Source of the DNA: Rhizobiaceae bacterium
GTDB lineage: Bacteria > Pseudomonadota > Alphaproteobacteria > Rhizobiales > Rhizobiaceae
Direction of reading: 5' to 3'
Assembly: GCA_019635795.1 (NCBI GenBank)
Contig: JAHBYV010000004.1
Coordinates: forward strand, 62,001 to 126,000
DNA: 64,000 nucleotides
Shown here: one piece after another, positions 42,801 through 51,718 of the stretch
Position numbering within the stretch: the first letter of the stretch is position 1
Layout: each line of letters starts with the position of its first letter
Translations under genes and position numbers: made by a program
Notes under the pieces: model-generated
What the model saw: only the letters and a program-made list of their open reading frames with translations
Database searches by the model: none
Told to the model about the DNA's origin: nothing

Positions 42801-44374
42801 TTCCGGCCAAGCGGCAAGGAACTTAGCCCTGCTTCGGTGTTGCTGAGAAACGCTTTACAGAACACACTGAAATCGTCCGCGATTGATTTCAATGTTGCAT
42901 GAGAAAAAAGGCCAGGACGGACGCCGATTGAGGCAGGATCGGTGTTGAGCGTAATATCGGCATCAACATTCTCGCCATTCGAACAAATTACGGTTCCGAG
43001 AACTCCCAAGGCACTTTGAATTGCCTGTTCGCCTTCCAGCCGGATGGGTAGGTCCGCGGCCATTGGCGCATTGCTCAATGCTTTGCGAGACGCTTCGGTA
43101 AACGCAGCCAGGATGGGTCCAGTGTTGGCGGTAGGGTCTATCTGGACTGTGACAGGGTACAAAGGCGAAAGAGCCGGCGAAGACACGTCAGTCTGCTGGC
43201 AGACAGTGACGCGGTGTTGGCCTGAAAGGGCAGACAGCCAGGCGCACCAGGCTGCGCCGAGCGCATCGGCGGATACCTTGCCAATATCAAGGCTCACATG
43301 TGCCGATGGAGCGGTGTGGTCGCGTGGATAAGGTGGAAGCAGCGGGCAGCCTTCCGTTAATGCTGCTTCCCAATGTTCCTCATGTGCGCCGACTTTATGC
43401 AATAGCACGTTGTCGAGTGGCACCGGTGTTGGCAATATGTCGCCCACATTGACGCCCAGCGACTGAGGGATTGCGACTTTGCCATCCATGGTCGAAAGAC
43501 CGGACAGAATTACCGCGCCATCAGCGGCCATCACGGTAATGGAGTGCTCATCCAGTCCGAGAACCTGCCCCGGTGTTGCGCCAGCCGCAGACATGCTCTC
43601 CAGTTTGCGCGTGGCGATTAATTGAGAGCCAAGCATCAGCTTGGGCAGGGTGAGCGGATTGCGTCTTGTGCCAAAATCAAGCGCTCGCACTGTGCGGCAC
43701 AAATTTGCAACCGGTTGCGAAAAATCGAGCATACCCAGATTGGTCGGGCGCTTGGCCCTGGCGAACCATCCCCGTTCGCCAATCATGGGAATGGGATTGA
43801 CGTTTCCGGTCGCGAGATCTTCGAGAAGCTCGCGGAAGGTCTCTTCTCCAGCCTCATAGCAGCGCAAATTCAAGCTGAATGCTGTATCGACGCTTGAAAT
43901 GGGAAAGCTGCGCGTTTTCAGGACGCGACCAGCGTCAACCTTTTCTTCCATTTCATGCCAGGTGACGGCGTGTTCTTGGGCACCGCCAAGAATGGCCCAT
44001 GCGGGCACATTGAGTCCGGCGCGTGCAGGAAGTGGACCGTCGTGGAAATTGATCGCCATTAAACGCGCTGCGCAAAGTGTCTGGGTCCCCAACACTGTGA
44101 GATTTGCAACGCTGAAGAGATAGTCTGCCGAACCAGCACTCAGATTCGGAGTTTCGGGAGAGCCAAGCAAAGGAAAACCGTGGCTGTCTGCCCAATCAAT
44201 TATCTGCTGGTCGCTTGAAACAATACCGTAGATTGACCCACCGGCCTGAATGAATGCCTCTGCGCACCGTATGAGCAGAGTTCCATTCCCTATAAAAATT
44301 GCACTTCTGTTCAACATTTCACCATCCGGGAGTTCCTCCGATGACGCCGCACGCATCATTGAAGGCTTACGCAT
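39875..44374 (-). CDS. Formyltransferase-NRPS with luciferase-like monooxygenase inserted in the adenylation domain
   Basis: 1499-aa initiation module. Residues 25-300: formyltransferase fold (Asn109, His111, Asp147 in the spacing of the GART/Fmt catalytic triad; block NFHDGPLPARAG). Residues 350-520: region without HHxxxDG, perhaps a degenerate condensation domain. Residues 545-745: adenylation core up to motif A4 (YTSGSTGKPKG, SFDISVLELLW). Residues 755-1110: luciferase-like FMN monooxygenase of the MupA/Atu3671 type (FSLFYFAS, WTPERHFHAFGGLYPNPA, IWITAAGN). Residues 1120-1395: adenylation resumes (A5 NMYGPTE, YRTGDLAR, NGKIDRKAL). Residues 1405-1475: carrier, Ser1435 in GGHSL. It is first in the operon and probably loads, formylates and oxidises a starter amino acid. 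Confidence 0.92.
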   Translation of the reverse strand: MRKPSMMRAASSEELPDGEMLNRSAIFIGNGTLLIRCAEAFIQAGGSIYGIVSSDQQIIDWADSHGFPLLGSPETPNLSAGSADYLFSVANLTVLGTQTLCAARLMAINFHDGPLPARAGLNVPAWAILGGAQEHAVTWHEMEEKVDAGRVLKTRSFPISSVDTAFSLNLRCYEAGEETFRELLEDLATGNVNPIPMIGERGWFARAKRPTNLGMLDFSQPVANLCRTVRALDFGTRRNPLTLPKLMLGSQLIATRKLESMSAAGATPGQVLGLDEHSITVMAADGAVILSGLSTMDGKVAIPQSLGVNVGDILPTPVPLDNVLLHKVGAHEEHWEAALTEGCPLLPPYPRDHTAPSAHVSLDIGKVSADALGAAWCAWLSALSGQHRVTVCQQTDVSSPALSPLYPVTVQIDPTANTGPILAAFTEASRKALSNAPMAADLPIRLEGEQAIQSALGVLGTVICSNGENVDADITLNTDPASIGVRPGLFSHATLKSIADDFSVFCKAFLSNTEAGLSSLPLGRNSASVFAEGGRGTAETIHAMIARAAKAAPQAIAIEEAGRTITYQELEQKSARLAGALAKRGAAPGKVIGLYLNRSADLIISILAILKTGAAYLPLDPSYPADRIAFMVEDSGALLIVADTNASLPDFLDSSRTVSFRDEGEFGEALGSPSDLAYLIYTSGSTGKPKGVMIEHRNVTNFFDGMDNIVPLKQGARLLAVTSMSFDISVLELLWTLTRGVTIVLQNQGGKGDIPAFSLFYFASQSGPAGADAYKVLFEGARFADENGFEAIWTPERHFHAFGGLYPNPAISSAALAGVTKNVKLRAGSVVAPLHHPISVAESWSLVDNLSGGRAGIAIAAGWQPNDFILRPENFADRKSIALGTVETLRKLWAGEALEFPGHDGKPVSASIHPRPVQKEIPIWITAAGNVDTFIEAGRLGCGVLTHLLGQTMDELEQKIAAYRHARAKAGHPGNGHVVLMLHTFVSDDEETVLQTARQPMKSYLKSAVDLVRRASWTFPTFVSRADATGRSPQEIFESEDLKPEELDALLDHAFERYYRQSGLFGTPETAKEIVREVAAIGVDEIACLIDFGIESETVLSNLKYIRTLMTELETSGGVGHKGSVSQDIVQNRITHLQCTPSMATYLTADVSGKDALHQLECLMVGGEALPPELARELRANLKGRLLNMYGPTETTIWSSVANLEAVSECVPLGEPITNTGLTIRTPGGQIAPRMVEGELWISGAGVSPGYWKRQDLTAERFITRDGERWYRTGDLARMLQDGTLEFLGRIDNQVKVRGHRIELGEIESLIAESGQVRQVAVKMAEMGANDLRLIAYVTAGDRQPSVSEIQANLAEKLPEFMRPSQIVVLDRMPMTPNGKIDRKALPLPKTATDRVEMVAASGDIEAKVAAIWKQALGLEDISVTENFFDLGGHSLLVVQVQRRMKEEFGRDIGITDIFRYPTVRAISAHLSNDAAPANNAADRGAARAAARLARMGRR

Positions 44375-44524
44375 GATCTGGACGAACTGACGTATCGTAA
44401 ACTAGATCGATGCAACTAAGCCATCGTGCGTAATAAGGTAGACGGTTTAGACCGCGCGCGACAACGCGCTTGTCAGACGATGGTTACTGTTTCTTTGGTT
44501 GCGAAGTTGAATTGCGGGGTTAAT

Positions 44525-44560
44525 GTTAGTAGCGAATGTATGAGCCAGGTAAGTACTAAC
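44525..44560. promoter_or_regulatory. Inverted repeat in the divergent biosynthetic promoter
   Basis: GTTAGTA (44525-44531) and TACTAAC (44554-44560), seven perfect pairs 22 bases apart, in the 244-base region between the NRPS and the phosphopantetheinyl transferase. Could be a regulator site or part of the transferase leader; the sequence fits no operator I recognise. Confidence 0.4.
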
Positions 44561-44618
44561 ATATCCTAAAGGAGTAATATCCGAACCGTGTTTTGGATAT
44601 TTTTGAGAAAGGGCGCGT

Positions 44619-45317
44619 TTGCTGGAAATAGTTGAAATTGAAATGGAACATGAGTTCTTGGCTGCGTCTTCAGTATTTTTATCGGAAGCAGAAACGGCAA
44701 GAGCAAATTTATTCAAGTTTGAACTACTTCGTGAGCGCTATCTAATTTGCCATGCTGCATTGCGCATAATTCTTTCGCAAAGGCTTCAATTAGAGCCTGA
44801 AGATATTTCGTACATGGTAAACGATTGGGGTAAGCCCCGGCTATCGGAAGGGCTTTATTTCAATATTTCTCATTCAGATGAATGGGCGGTCGTGGCAATG
44901 GAGAGCAACCACGAGGTAGGAGTTGACATAGAAACAGGCTCGTTAAAGCTGAACCTTTCTGAGATGGAGCATGTCCTTTCTCAAGCCGAGTTGAAGGAAA
45001 TCGGCGAGCGCGAACACGATCCTTCGGCATTGTTGCGGCTGTGGGTGCGCAAGGAAGCTGTGCTCAAGGCGCTGGGGAAGGGCGTCAGCTACGATCCGCG
45101 TCAGATTACGATCGGGTTTCCTCAGCCTGACTCCAAGCAATGGCGGCGGGTGCAAATCGTGGATGGTGAGGAACTGACATTTCAGCTCATCGACATAGAA
45201 CTTGAAGGTGATCGGTGCTGCGCGGTCGCGTTGCGTTGCGACAATGCTCCACCCTATATGCCGGTCGTCAGCCGTTACTCGGTGAAATCGAATCGATCAA
45301 CATCAACAATGCCTTGA
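44619..45317 (+). CDS. Sfp-type 4'-phosphopantetheinyl transferase
   Basis: 232 aa; converts apo carrier domains to holo form using coenzyme A. Conserved GVDIE (Mg binding) and [14 protein letters not shown] are present, with [13 protein letters not shown] upstream as in Sfp-like enzymes. The three carrier domains of the adjacent PKS-NRPS are the evident targets. TTG 44619 follows AGAAAGGG; ATG 44643 is an alternative but lacks a ribosome site. Divergent from the synthetase genes; its 3' end overlaps the adenine deaminase gene by 43 bases. Confidence 0.92.
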   Translation: MLEIVEIEMEHEFLAASSVFLSEAETARANLFKFELLRERYLICHAALRIILSQRLQLEPEDISYMVNDWGKPRLSEGLYFNISHSDEWAVVAMESNHEVGVDIETGSLKLNLSEMEHVLSQAELKEIGEREHDPSALLRLWVRKEAVLKALGKGVSYDPRQITIGFPQPDSKQWRRVQIVDGEELTFQLIDIELEGDRCCAVALRCDNAPPYMPVVSRYSVKSNRSTSTMP

Positions 45318-46969
45318 TCGGTAATCTTCAAATGTGGAATCACCGGCAAGGGCAGGAAGGCAATTTGCAGGAAAGGTTCCTCAACAGTCGCGCCCAAATG
45401 CCTGGCTGCTGCTCGTAGCGGACCAAGCTTCCGACGTACTTCGTCATATGTCTCGAGGCTCATGAGACCGGCCACGGGAAGTGCAATTTCTGCGAGTACT
45501 TCGCCATTTTCGACCACGACGAAGCCGCCTTCGATTTTTGACAGCCGCGTGACCGCCGCAGCCATGTCGGCTTCACTGGTGCCAACGACGCATATATTGT
45601 GACAATCATGTCCAACGGTGGAAGCAATTGCGCCGCGCTTCAGGCCGAAGCCTTGCACAAACCCGACTGAAACGTTCCCATTTCGGCCATGGCGCTCCAC
45701 CACGGCCACCTTGATAACGTCGCGGTCAAGGTCGATTAGCGTCTGGTTTTCACCTTGAGGAAGGCTAATGCGAAGGTGTTCGGTGATAATCTTTCCCGGA
45801 AGTATACCGATAACCGGACTCTCGTCTGAAGCAGTTGCGACAAAATCTGTTGCTTCTACAGCTCGAATGGTGACGCTGTTTCGTCCCACGGGCACAACTT
45901 TCTTTCTGCTGTCAAACAATGCGCTATTCACGACGCGTCCTGCAGAAATAACATGTTCTGCGTTGCAGCTTTCGAGACTGTCCAGCACTGCAATATCTGC
46001 TCGCCAACCGGGCGCGATCAGCCCGCGATCGCGCAGGCCAAATGCTTTCGCGCCCGAAATGCTTGCTGCACGGTAAATTGCCAGCGGTTCCACGCCTTTG
46101 GAAATCGCATGGCGGATCATGTAGTCAAGGTGGCCATGCTCGGCGATGTCCAGCGGGTTCCTGTCATCGGTGCATAGCGCAATGAAGGGCGAGTTGCGCT
46201 CGGTGATAACAGGAATCAGAGCATCAAGGTCTTTTGATACCGACCCTTCGCGAACAAGAATATGCATCCCTTTGGTCAGCTTCTCGCGAGCCTCCTGCTC
46301 GCTCGTCGTTTCGTGGTCAGTGCGGATGCCTGCAGACAGATATCCGTTCAAGGACTTTCCGCGCAGTAGTGGCGCGTGCCCGTCAATATGACCTGATTGG
46401 AATGCTTCCAGCTTTGCCATGCAAACCGGATCCTTTGCGAGCACGCCAGGATAGTTCATGAATTCGGCAAGTCCGATCACTTTTGGATGGCTGGCAAAGG
46501 GCAGGAGGTCCTCGATATCCAACCTCGCGCCCGAAGTCTCAAGATGGGTAGCGGGAACACAACTCGATAGCTGGACGCGTACGTCCATAATAGTTTGTGC
46601 TGCACAATCAAGAAAGTAACGAATTCCTTCCGCCCCCAGTACATTGGCGATTTCGTGCGGATCGCAAATCGCGGTGGTGATGCCTCGAGGAAGAACGCAG
46701 CGATCGAATTCGAATGGTGTGACCATTGAGGATTCGATGTGTAAATGCGCGTCGATAAAGCCCGGAACAATCACCTTGCCGGAGACATCGATTTCCTGCT
46801 TGCCGTGGTATTCGTCGCAGGTGCCTACGATGCGGTCATCGCAAATGGCAATGTCGCCCGCTACAAGCTCACCTGAAACGAGATCGAAAAACCGCCCGCC
46901 TTTCAGAACAAGATCTGCGGGTTCACGGCCTGTGCCCTGATCGATACGCTGCTCAAGATTGCTGCTCAC
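45275..46969 (-). CDS. ade: Adenine deaminase
   Basis: 564-aa amidohydrolase-superfamily enzyme converting adenine to hypoxanthine and ammonia. Metal-binding blocks [14 protein letters not shown] and [11 protein letters not shown], then [19 protein letters not shown] and the C-terminal [12 protein letters not shown] are those of bacterial Ade. GTG start at 46969. Purine salvage/catabolism; not operonic with the neighbours. Confidence 0.93.
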   Translation of the reverse strand: MSSNLEQRIDQGTGREPADLVLKGGRFFDLVSGELVAGDIAICDDRIVGTCDEYHGKQEIDVSGKVIVPGFIDAHLHIESSMVTPFEFDRCVLPRGITTAICDPHEIANVLGAEGIRYFLDCAAQTIMDVRVQLSSCVPATHLETSGARLDIEDLLPFASHPKVIGLAEFMNYPGVLAKDPVCMAKLEAFQSGHIDGHAPLLRGKSLNGYLSAGIRTDHETTSEQEAREKLTKGMHILVREGSVSKDLDALIPVITERNSPFIALCTDDRNPLDIAEHGHLDYMIRHAISKGVEPLAIYRAASISGAKAFGLRDRGLIAPGWRADIAVLDSLESCNAEHVISAGRVVNSALFDSRKKVVPVGRNSVTIRAVEATDFVATASDESPVIGILPGKIITEHLRISLPQGENQTLIDLDRDVIKVAVVERHGRNGNVSVGFVQGFGLKRGAIASTVGHDCHNICVVGTSEADMAAAVTRLSKIEGGFVVVENGEVLAEIALPVAGLMSLETYDEVRRKLGPLRAAARHLGATVEEPFLQIAFLPLPVIPHLKITDQGIVDVDRFDFTE

Positions 46970-47038
46970 TGCGTGGCTTCCTGCATTCGGTGTTCTGCAT
47001 CAGTCAGCACGAACAAGGACCAAGCGCAATGAAATGAA

Positions 47039-48328
47039 TCAGTAGTTAGACGCCATTCGTACCCCGGCCGCACGTCCCCCGCTGGATACCACAACAATCT
47101 GCTTCACCTTGCCCTGTTTGAAGGCCTTCAAAAACCGATTGTAGTCCTTGAATGCGACGCATCCATGAGACTCGGCGCGACCACCGCGCAGCAAATAGCT
47201 GTGCGTCAGAAAGCCGTCGCGGCCGAACTTGTTCTTTCCGTCCACTGGCAACATGCGGATCGCTTCAACGCCATGGAAAAGTCGTTCGCGCATTTTCAGG
47301 TTGTAAACGTGTGGCGGAGTCGCTCCCCCCATTTTTACGTTCACATAACGCGGATTGTCGGCCATTTTCCCGATGCCGGAATGAGCTTCGAGTACCGTTC
47401 CGTCAGGCATGTAAACCTTGGCTGCGCTGATATCATAAACGGCAACACCGTTGCCCGCTTTCGCACCGCCGAACAGATTTCGAAATGATTGGCCGAATGT
47501 GCCACGTTCTGGCGCGTCGGGGCGGGCATATGCCAGTGCTTGGGGCTTTGCCTCCGGCTTTGTCGAACTATCGTCTTTTGCACCTTCGATCTGCCGTGCA
47601 GAGCCCAGGGGCTTCAATGGTGGTTGAACGTTAGACCGCAACTGCGGGAGAGGTGCCTCGGATGGGGTAGGGTCAAATGCGCCATCCTCACCCTCCTGCG
47701 CGCCGACATTATCATCTGACAAAGAAGCTGTGTTTTCTGCTTCGTCCTCCGCCAGCAAAGCCGAAAATGCATCGACGGCTGAGTGTTCCTGACCCGGCGC
47801 GGCAAAGGCCATAAGGACCGGATTTTGCGAAGTCGTCACAATCGGCGGCATTGTGGCAAAACGTTCTTCTGCGGGAACCTTATCGATTGCAACGGGGCGG
47901 TCAGATTTGCGGGTGACAGGCTTCGGGAAGAGGCTGGCCAACTTTTCGCGCGTCAAATTGGCCTTGGCTCGTGCTGCGTCAAAGCGGTCGGGAAACGACT
48001 TCTCCTGGCTCGTTTGGGCTAAGCTGAATTTACGAGCGATTTTCTCGCCATCGAAGTGAAAACTTGCTGTGGCGATATTCTGTGAAGCGGGCGGGACGAC
48101 CAATATCCGCTGCGCGGCATTAACCTTATCGAGCGGTAAACCGGGAAGAATCGTCTCAATTACAGCGCGAGCTGGTTTGGGCAGCGGAATTTCCGAGACC
48201 TTCTCCAACGGGCTGGGAAAGCCAAGCATAGTTGTGATGGCCAGAGCTGCGACGCCCGAAAAAATTGTTGCAATACAGGCAACTAGCAGGCGACCTTTAG
48301 ATTTTGAATCTACGCTGATATTCACCAA
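47039..48328 (-). CDS. DUF2778 (Tlde1-like) protein with N-terminal membrane anchor
   Basis: 429 aa. One hydrophobic segment near the N-terminus (LLVACIATIFSGVAALAITT), a long Pro/Ala/Glu-rich middle, and a C-terminal DUF2778 domain: GKMADNPRYVNVKMGGATPP, LFHGVEAIRMLP, LTHSYLLRGGR, ESHGCVAFKDY. The His and Cys in HS-GCV are those of L,D-transpeptidase-like catalysis; DUF2778 is the domain of the Tlde1 effectors that cut or exchange peptidoglycan stems. No immunity gene or secretion locus is adjacent, so an own cell-wall role is more likely (inference). TTG 48328 or GTG 48325. Confidence 0.8.
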   Translation of the reverse strand: MVNISVDSKSKGRLLVACIATIFSGVAALAITTMLGFPSPLEKVSEIPLPKPARAVIETILPGLPLDKVNAAQRILVVPPASQNIATASFHFDGEKIARKFSLAQTSQEKSFPDRFDAARAKANLTREKLASLFPKPVTRKSDRPVAIDKVPAEERFATMPPIVTTSQNPVLMAFAAPGQEHSAVDAFSALLAEDEAENTASLSDDNVGAQEGEDGAFDPTPSEAPLPQLRSNVQPPLKPLGSARQIEGAKDDSSTKPEAKPQALAYARPDAPERGTFGQSFRNLFGGAKAGNGVAVYDISAAKVYMPDGTVLEAHSGIGKMADNPRYVNVKMGGATPPHVYNLKMRERLFHGVEAIRMLPVDGKNKFGRDGFLTHSYLLRGGRAESHGCVAFKDYNRFLKAFKQGKVKQIVVVSSGGRAAGVRMASNY

Positions 48329-48514
48329 TGTAACCCAATCACTCTACGGCGCGGTTACACTCAAGGAGCGAACCGCGTACGCTAACGCCACGATTTGATT
48401 GTCCCCAGTTCGTACAATCACTCGAGCAAAGATGGAGAACTATGGTTAAATTTTGCTTTGCGACAACCCGGGTTTTTCACACGGGCGTTTAGAAATAGGA
48501 GAATGGTACTAGAC

Positions 48515-48538
48515 GCATGACCGCATTTGCGGCCATGC
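48515..48538 (-). other. Hairpin downstream of the DJ-1 gene
   Basis: GCATG-A-CCGC / GCGG-C-CATGC with an ATTT loop and one mismatch, 10 bases past the stop of the DJ-1 gene. No T run, so a weak terminator candidate. The rest of 48329-48547 shows nothing recognisable. Confidence 0.35.
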
Positions 48539-48547
48539 GCCCAGAGT

Positions 48548-49141
48548 TCATGCGTGCCGGATTTCTGTTCCCAACACCTTCAGACATTCGCGAATGAACG
48601 CGGCGAGAGCGGTCCATCCTTTCGCGGATACCATAGTTCCGTCGACATAGGCCTCTGTCGGGGAAAGATCGATGTAGGTGCCGCCGGCGAGGGTCACTTC
48701 AGGTTCGCAAGCGCCAAGTGCACCTACTTTTTTGCCTCGAACAACACCATCAACCGCTACCAAAATCTGGACGCCGTGGCAGATTGTAAAGATTGGCTTC
48801 TTTGCCTCATGGAAATGGCGAATGATGGCCTGCACTCGCTTGTCGGTGCGAATGTATTCTGGCCCGCGTCCTCCCGCGCAATAGACCGCGTGGTATTGAT
48901 CCACCTGCTTTTCGGCCTCTGAAAATGTCTTATTGATCAGAGCGTAGTGACCCAGCTTTTCAGTGTAGGTTTGGTCTCCCTCAAAATCGTGCAATGAAGT
49001 CTTGATAAGGTCCCCCGCATTCTTGTCGGGGCAGACAACATGAACAGTGTGTCCAACGGCTTCCATTGCCTGCTGATAGACAAAAATTTCATATTCTTCG
49101 GTGAACTCACCGGTTAGCATCAGGATTTTTTTTCCAGACAT
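48548..49141 (-). CDS. DJ-1/PfpI family protein
   Basis: 197-aa class I GATase-like fold. Catalytic Cys121 in FTICHGVQ with the adjacent His, and an acidic residue in GEFTEEYEI as in PfpI proteins. Ribosome site GGAGGAGGAG is very strong. The family comprises stress chaperones, deglycases and intracellular proteases; which applies here cannot be said. It is followed (upstream on this strand, 19 bases) by a GntR regulator, probably in one operon. Confidence 0.88.
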   Translation of the reverse strand: MSGKKILMLTGEFTEEYEIFVYQQAMEAVGHTVHVVCPDKNAGDLIKTSLHDFEGDQTYTEKLGHYALINKTFSEAEKQVDQYHAVYCAGGRGPEYIRTDKRVQAIIRHFHEAKKPIFTICHGVQILVAVDGVVRGKKVGALGACEPEVTLAGGTYIDLSPTEAYVDGTMVSAKGWTALAAFIRECLKVLGTEIRHA

Positions 49142-49160
49142 TTATTTCTCCTCCTCCGGT

Positions 49161-49850
49161 TTATTTGAATGCTGGTATCAACCGATCACGCGACCTTTCG
49201 ATATGGATTTTCATGGCGTTCCTTGCTCGCTCGCCGTCTGCATCTGCCAAGGCGGACAAAATTGCTTCGTGCTCTTCCAATGCTTCTTCTGTTACGCGTT
49301 CATGGAACATCAGCCGAAAGATGTGGAAATGCGCGTGCTGGAAAGAAATCGTCGAGCGGATCACTTCATTGCCCGCAAATTCCATGATCCGGTCGTGAAA
49401 CAGCGCGTCCTGCCGGGCAAAGGTTGAATAGCGCAGATGTTCGTCACTACGGTCAATCCCGCGCATCGCAACAGTAGCCTTTCGCAGAACCGCAGCTTTG
49501 GATTGGTTCATGGCAAGTGCGGCTTTCGCTGCACCATGCGGCTCCAGTAGCAAGCGCAACTCGTAGAGCTCATCAAATTGGCGACGCGTGATTTGGGGCG
49601 CCGCGCGATAGCCGATCAGGTGTGTCTTGACCACCAGACCTTCGCCTTCAAGGCGGCCAAGAGCTTCCCGGATAGGAGTGTGCGACACATTGAATTCCCG
49701 CACCAGATTATCGACTGTAATCCGCGCCCCGGGTTCAATCTTCAAAGAGATCAACCGCTGGAAGATCGCTTCATAGACATCGTCGGCCAAGCTGTTGGGG
49801 CGCACTATTCCTGCACTGTGTTGATCGGCAGTCGTCTCAGGCTGGCTCAT
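49161..49850 (-). CDS. GntR-family regulator (FCD domain)
   Basis: 229 aa. N-terminal winged helix (SLADDVYEAIFQRLISLKI, FNVSHTPIREALGRLEGEGL) and an FCD effector domain with the metal-binding pattern ELRLLLEPHGA, DALFHDRI, HAHFHIFRL, EHEAILSAL. ATG 49850 with GGGAG upstream; a TTG two codons earlier is in frame. Probably co-transcribed with the DJ-1 gene and autoregulated through the repeat at 49887-49912. Confidence 0.92.
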   Translation of the reverse strand: MSQPETTADQHSAGIVRPNSLADDVYEAIFQRLISLKIEPGARITVDNLVREFNVSHTPIREALGRLEGEGLVVKTHLIGYRAAPQITRRQFDELYELRLLLEPHGAAKAALAMNQSKAAVLRKATVAMRGIDRSDEHLRYSTFARQDALFHDRIMEFAGNEVIRSTISFQHAHFHIFRLMFHERVTEEALEEHEAILSALADADGERARNAMKIHIERSRDRLIPAFK

Positions 49851-49886
49851 TAGCAACTCCCCACACGAACGCTAACACGTAGAACG

Positions 49887-49912
49887 GTATAGAACAATCC
49901 TATATCCTATAC
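49887..49912. promoter_or_regulatory. Inverted repeat, candidate GntR operator
   Basis: GTATAG (49887-49892) and CTATAC (49907-49912) around 14 AT-rich bases, 37 bases upstream of the GntR start and ahead of the divergent membrane hydrolase gene. Confidence 0.45.
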
Positions 49913-50050
49913 GATTTATCCATTGCGGCACAGACGTTTTGAGGGTGAATTGTCGGGCATGGAAGGCTACTGTCTGTTTGAAACCGGTCGAAGAAGTGGC
50001 GTTCCAAACTCAGCATATTCGCTTGCCTGCCGCCCCACGTCTCGCTACCC

Positions 50051-51718
50051 ATGTTAGAAACGTTGAGGGTCACAATGCAGCTTATGCGCGATTTTTGGCA
50101 CTCGCTGACCGCGATCGGCCTTGTTGTGGGCACGATCTTTTTTGCATTTTCGCTCACGCCTAGCCTGCTACCGCGCGATTTTATTCTCCAGGGAATTCTG
50201 TCTGGCGCCTGTCTGACCTCGGGCTACGCGGTGGGAACAATTCTTATCTGGTTGTGGCGATATCTGGAGTTGCCGTCGTTGCCAGTATGGATAGCCCGGA
50301 CTTCGCTTCGAATTGCCGGGGTTTTGTGCGCGTGCATAGCTGTTATATTCCTATGGAAATTCGCTGAATGGCAAAACGTAACGCGTTCACTTATGGGCAT
50401 GGCTCCAATTGAGGGCGGTAGGCCATTTGAGGTGGGGTTGATTGCGGCTGTCGTTTTCATCGTCCTGCTCTTTCTGGGTCGCGCTATAAGAGGTGCTTTC
50501 ACAGCGACGGCAAATCGACTTCAGGGGCTGTTGCCGCGCCGTGTAGCCATGCTCGCGGGACTTTTCATCGTCGGTTGGGCGATATGGGCGGCGGTTGATG
50601 GGCTGCTGTTTCGCGTGGCTCTGAAAATGGCGGACTCGTCTTTGCAGCGACTCGATACGCTGATCGAACCCGAAATTGCGCGGCCAGTCAGTCCGCTGCG
50701 GACTGGTGGACCCTCGACTTTGGTCGATTGGGAAAGTCTTGGGCGGATGGGCAGGGCGTTCGTCGCAACAGGACCTGACACGAAAACGATAAGTCAACTT
50801 GCTGACAGTGAGGCGGTGGAGCCAATCCGGATCTATGTCGGACTAAATTCGGCAAAGACAGTTGAGGAACGTGCGAGACTGGCGCTTGAGGAACTGAAGC
50901 GGACAGGCGCATTTAACCGCTCGGTACTGGTCATCATTACCCCGACCGGGACAGGCTGGGTGGACCCGGCAGCTATGGACACTCTGGAAATCTTGCATCG
51001 CGGCGATGTCGCCAGCGTGGCAGTTCAATATTCATATCTGTTGAGTTGGCTTTCGTTGTTGATAGAGCCTCAATACGGTGCGGATACAGCACGTGCGCTT
51101 TTCAACGAAGTTTATGACTACTGGACCGCGCTTCCGAAAAGACAGCGTCCGCGGCTTTATCTGTACGGCTTGAGTCTCGGCGCGCTTAACTCTGATGCAT
51201 CGATAGACATTTACGATGTGGTTGGTGATCCTATTCAGGGCGCTTTGTGGAGTGGGCCGCCATATTCCAGTAGCACGTGGAAGAAGGTCACGGCCGAGCG
51301 TAATCAAGGAACTCCCGCGTGGCTGCCAAGTTTCCGCGACGGTTCTGTGATCCGGTTCTATAACCAACATGGCGCGGCCGGCGGGACTTATGCGCCTTGG
51401 GGACCTATTCGCATTGCTTATCTTCAATATGCGAGTGATCCAGTGGTTTTTTTCGATCCGCTTGCATCCTATCGCGAGCCTGCTTGGATGAAGCAGCCGC
51501 GAGGTCCGGATGTTTCACCAGCGCTGAGATGGTTTCCAATTGTAACCCAATTGCAGATTGGCCTCGACATGGCTATCGCGACGAGCGCTCCAATGGGCTT
51601 CGGCCATGTTTACGCACCAGAAGACCATATTGTCCCGTGGATAGAGGTGACGCAGCCGCAAGGCTGGACAGAAGCCAAACTCCAAGAATTGAAGGCAAAG
51701 CTTAAGTCTGAACGCTAG
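50051..51718 (+). CDS. Membrane protein with C-terminal alpha/beta hydrolase domain (Abhydrolase_9)
   Basis: 555 aa. Five hydrophobic segments in the first ~200 residues, beginning with a LTPSLLPRDFILQG motif characteristic of the family, then a hydrolase-like domain with LYLYGLSLGALNSD (nucleophile elbow GLSLG), LWSGPPYSS, YLQYASDPVVFF and GFGHVYAPEDH. The start could also be the internal ATG at 50075 (MQLMRDFW). Membrane-associated lipase or esterase is the usual guess; activity unproven. Confidence 0.85.
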   Translation: MLETLRVTMQLMRDFWHSLTAIGLVVGTIFFAFSLTPSLLPRDFILQGILSGACLTSGYAVGTILIWLWRYLELPSLPVWIARTSLRIAGVLCACIAVIFLWKFAEWQNVTRSLMGMAPIEGGRPFEVGLIAAVVFIVLLFLGRAIRGAFTATANRLQGLLPRRVAMLAGLFIVGWAIWAAVDGLLFRVALKMADSSLQRLDTLIEPEIARPVSPLRTGGPSTLVDWESLGRMGRAFVATGPDTKTISQLADSEAVEPIRIYVGLNSAKTVEERARLALEELKRTGAFNRSVLVIITPTGTGWVDPAAMDTLEILHRGDVASVAVQYSYLLSWLSLLIEPQYGADTARALFNEVYDYWTALPKRQRPRLYLYGLSLGALNSDASIDIYDVVGDPIQGALWSGPPYSSSTWKKVTAERNQGTPAWLPSFRDGSVIRFYNQHGAAGGTYAPWGPIRIAYLQYASDPVVFFDPLASYREPAWMKQPRGPDVSPALRWFPIVTQLQIGLDMAIATSAPMGFGHVYAPEDHIVPWIEVTQPQGWTEAKLQELKAKLKSER

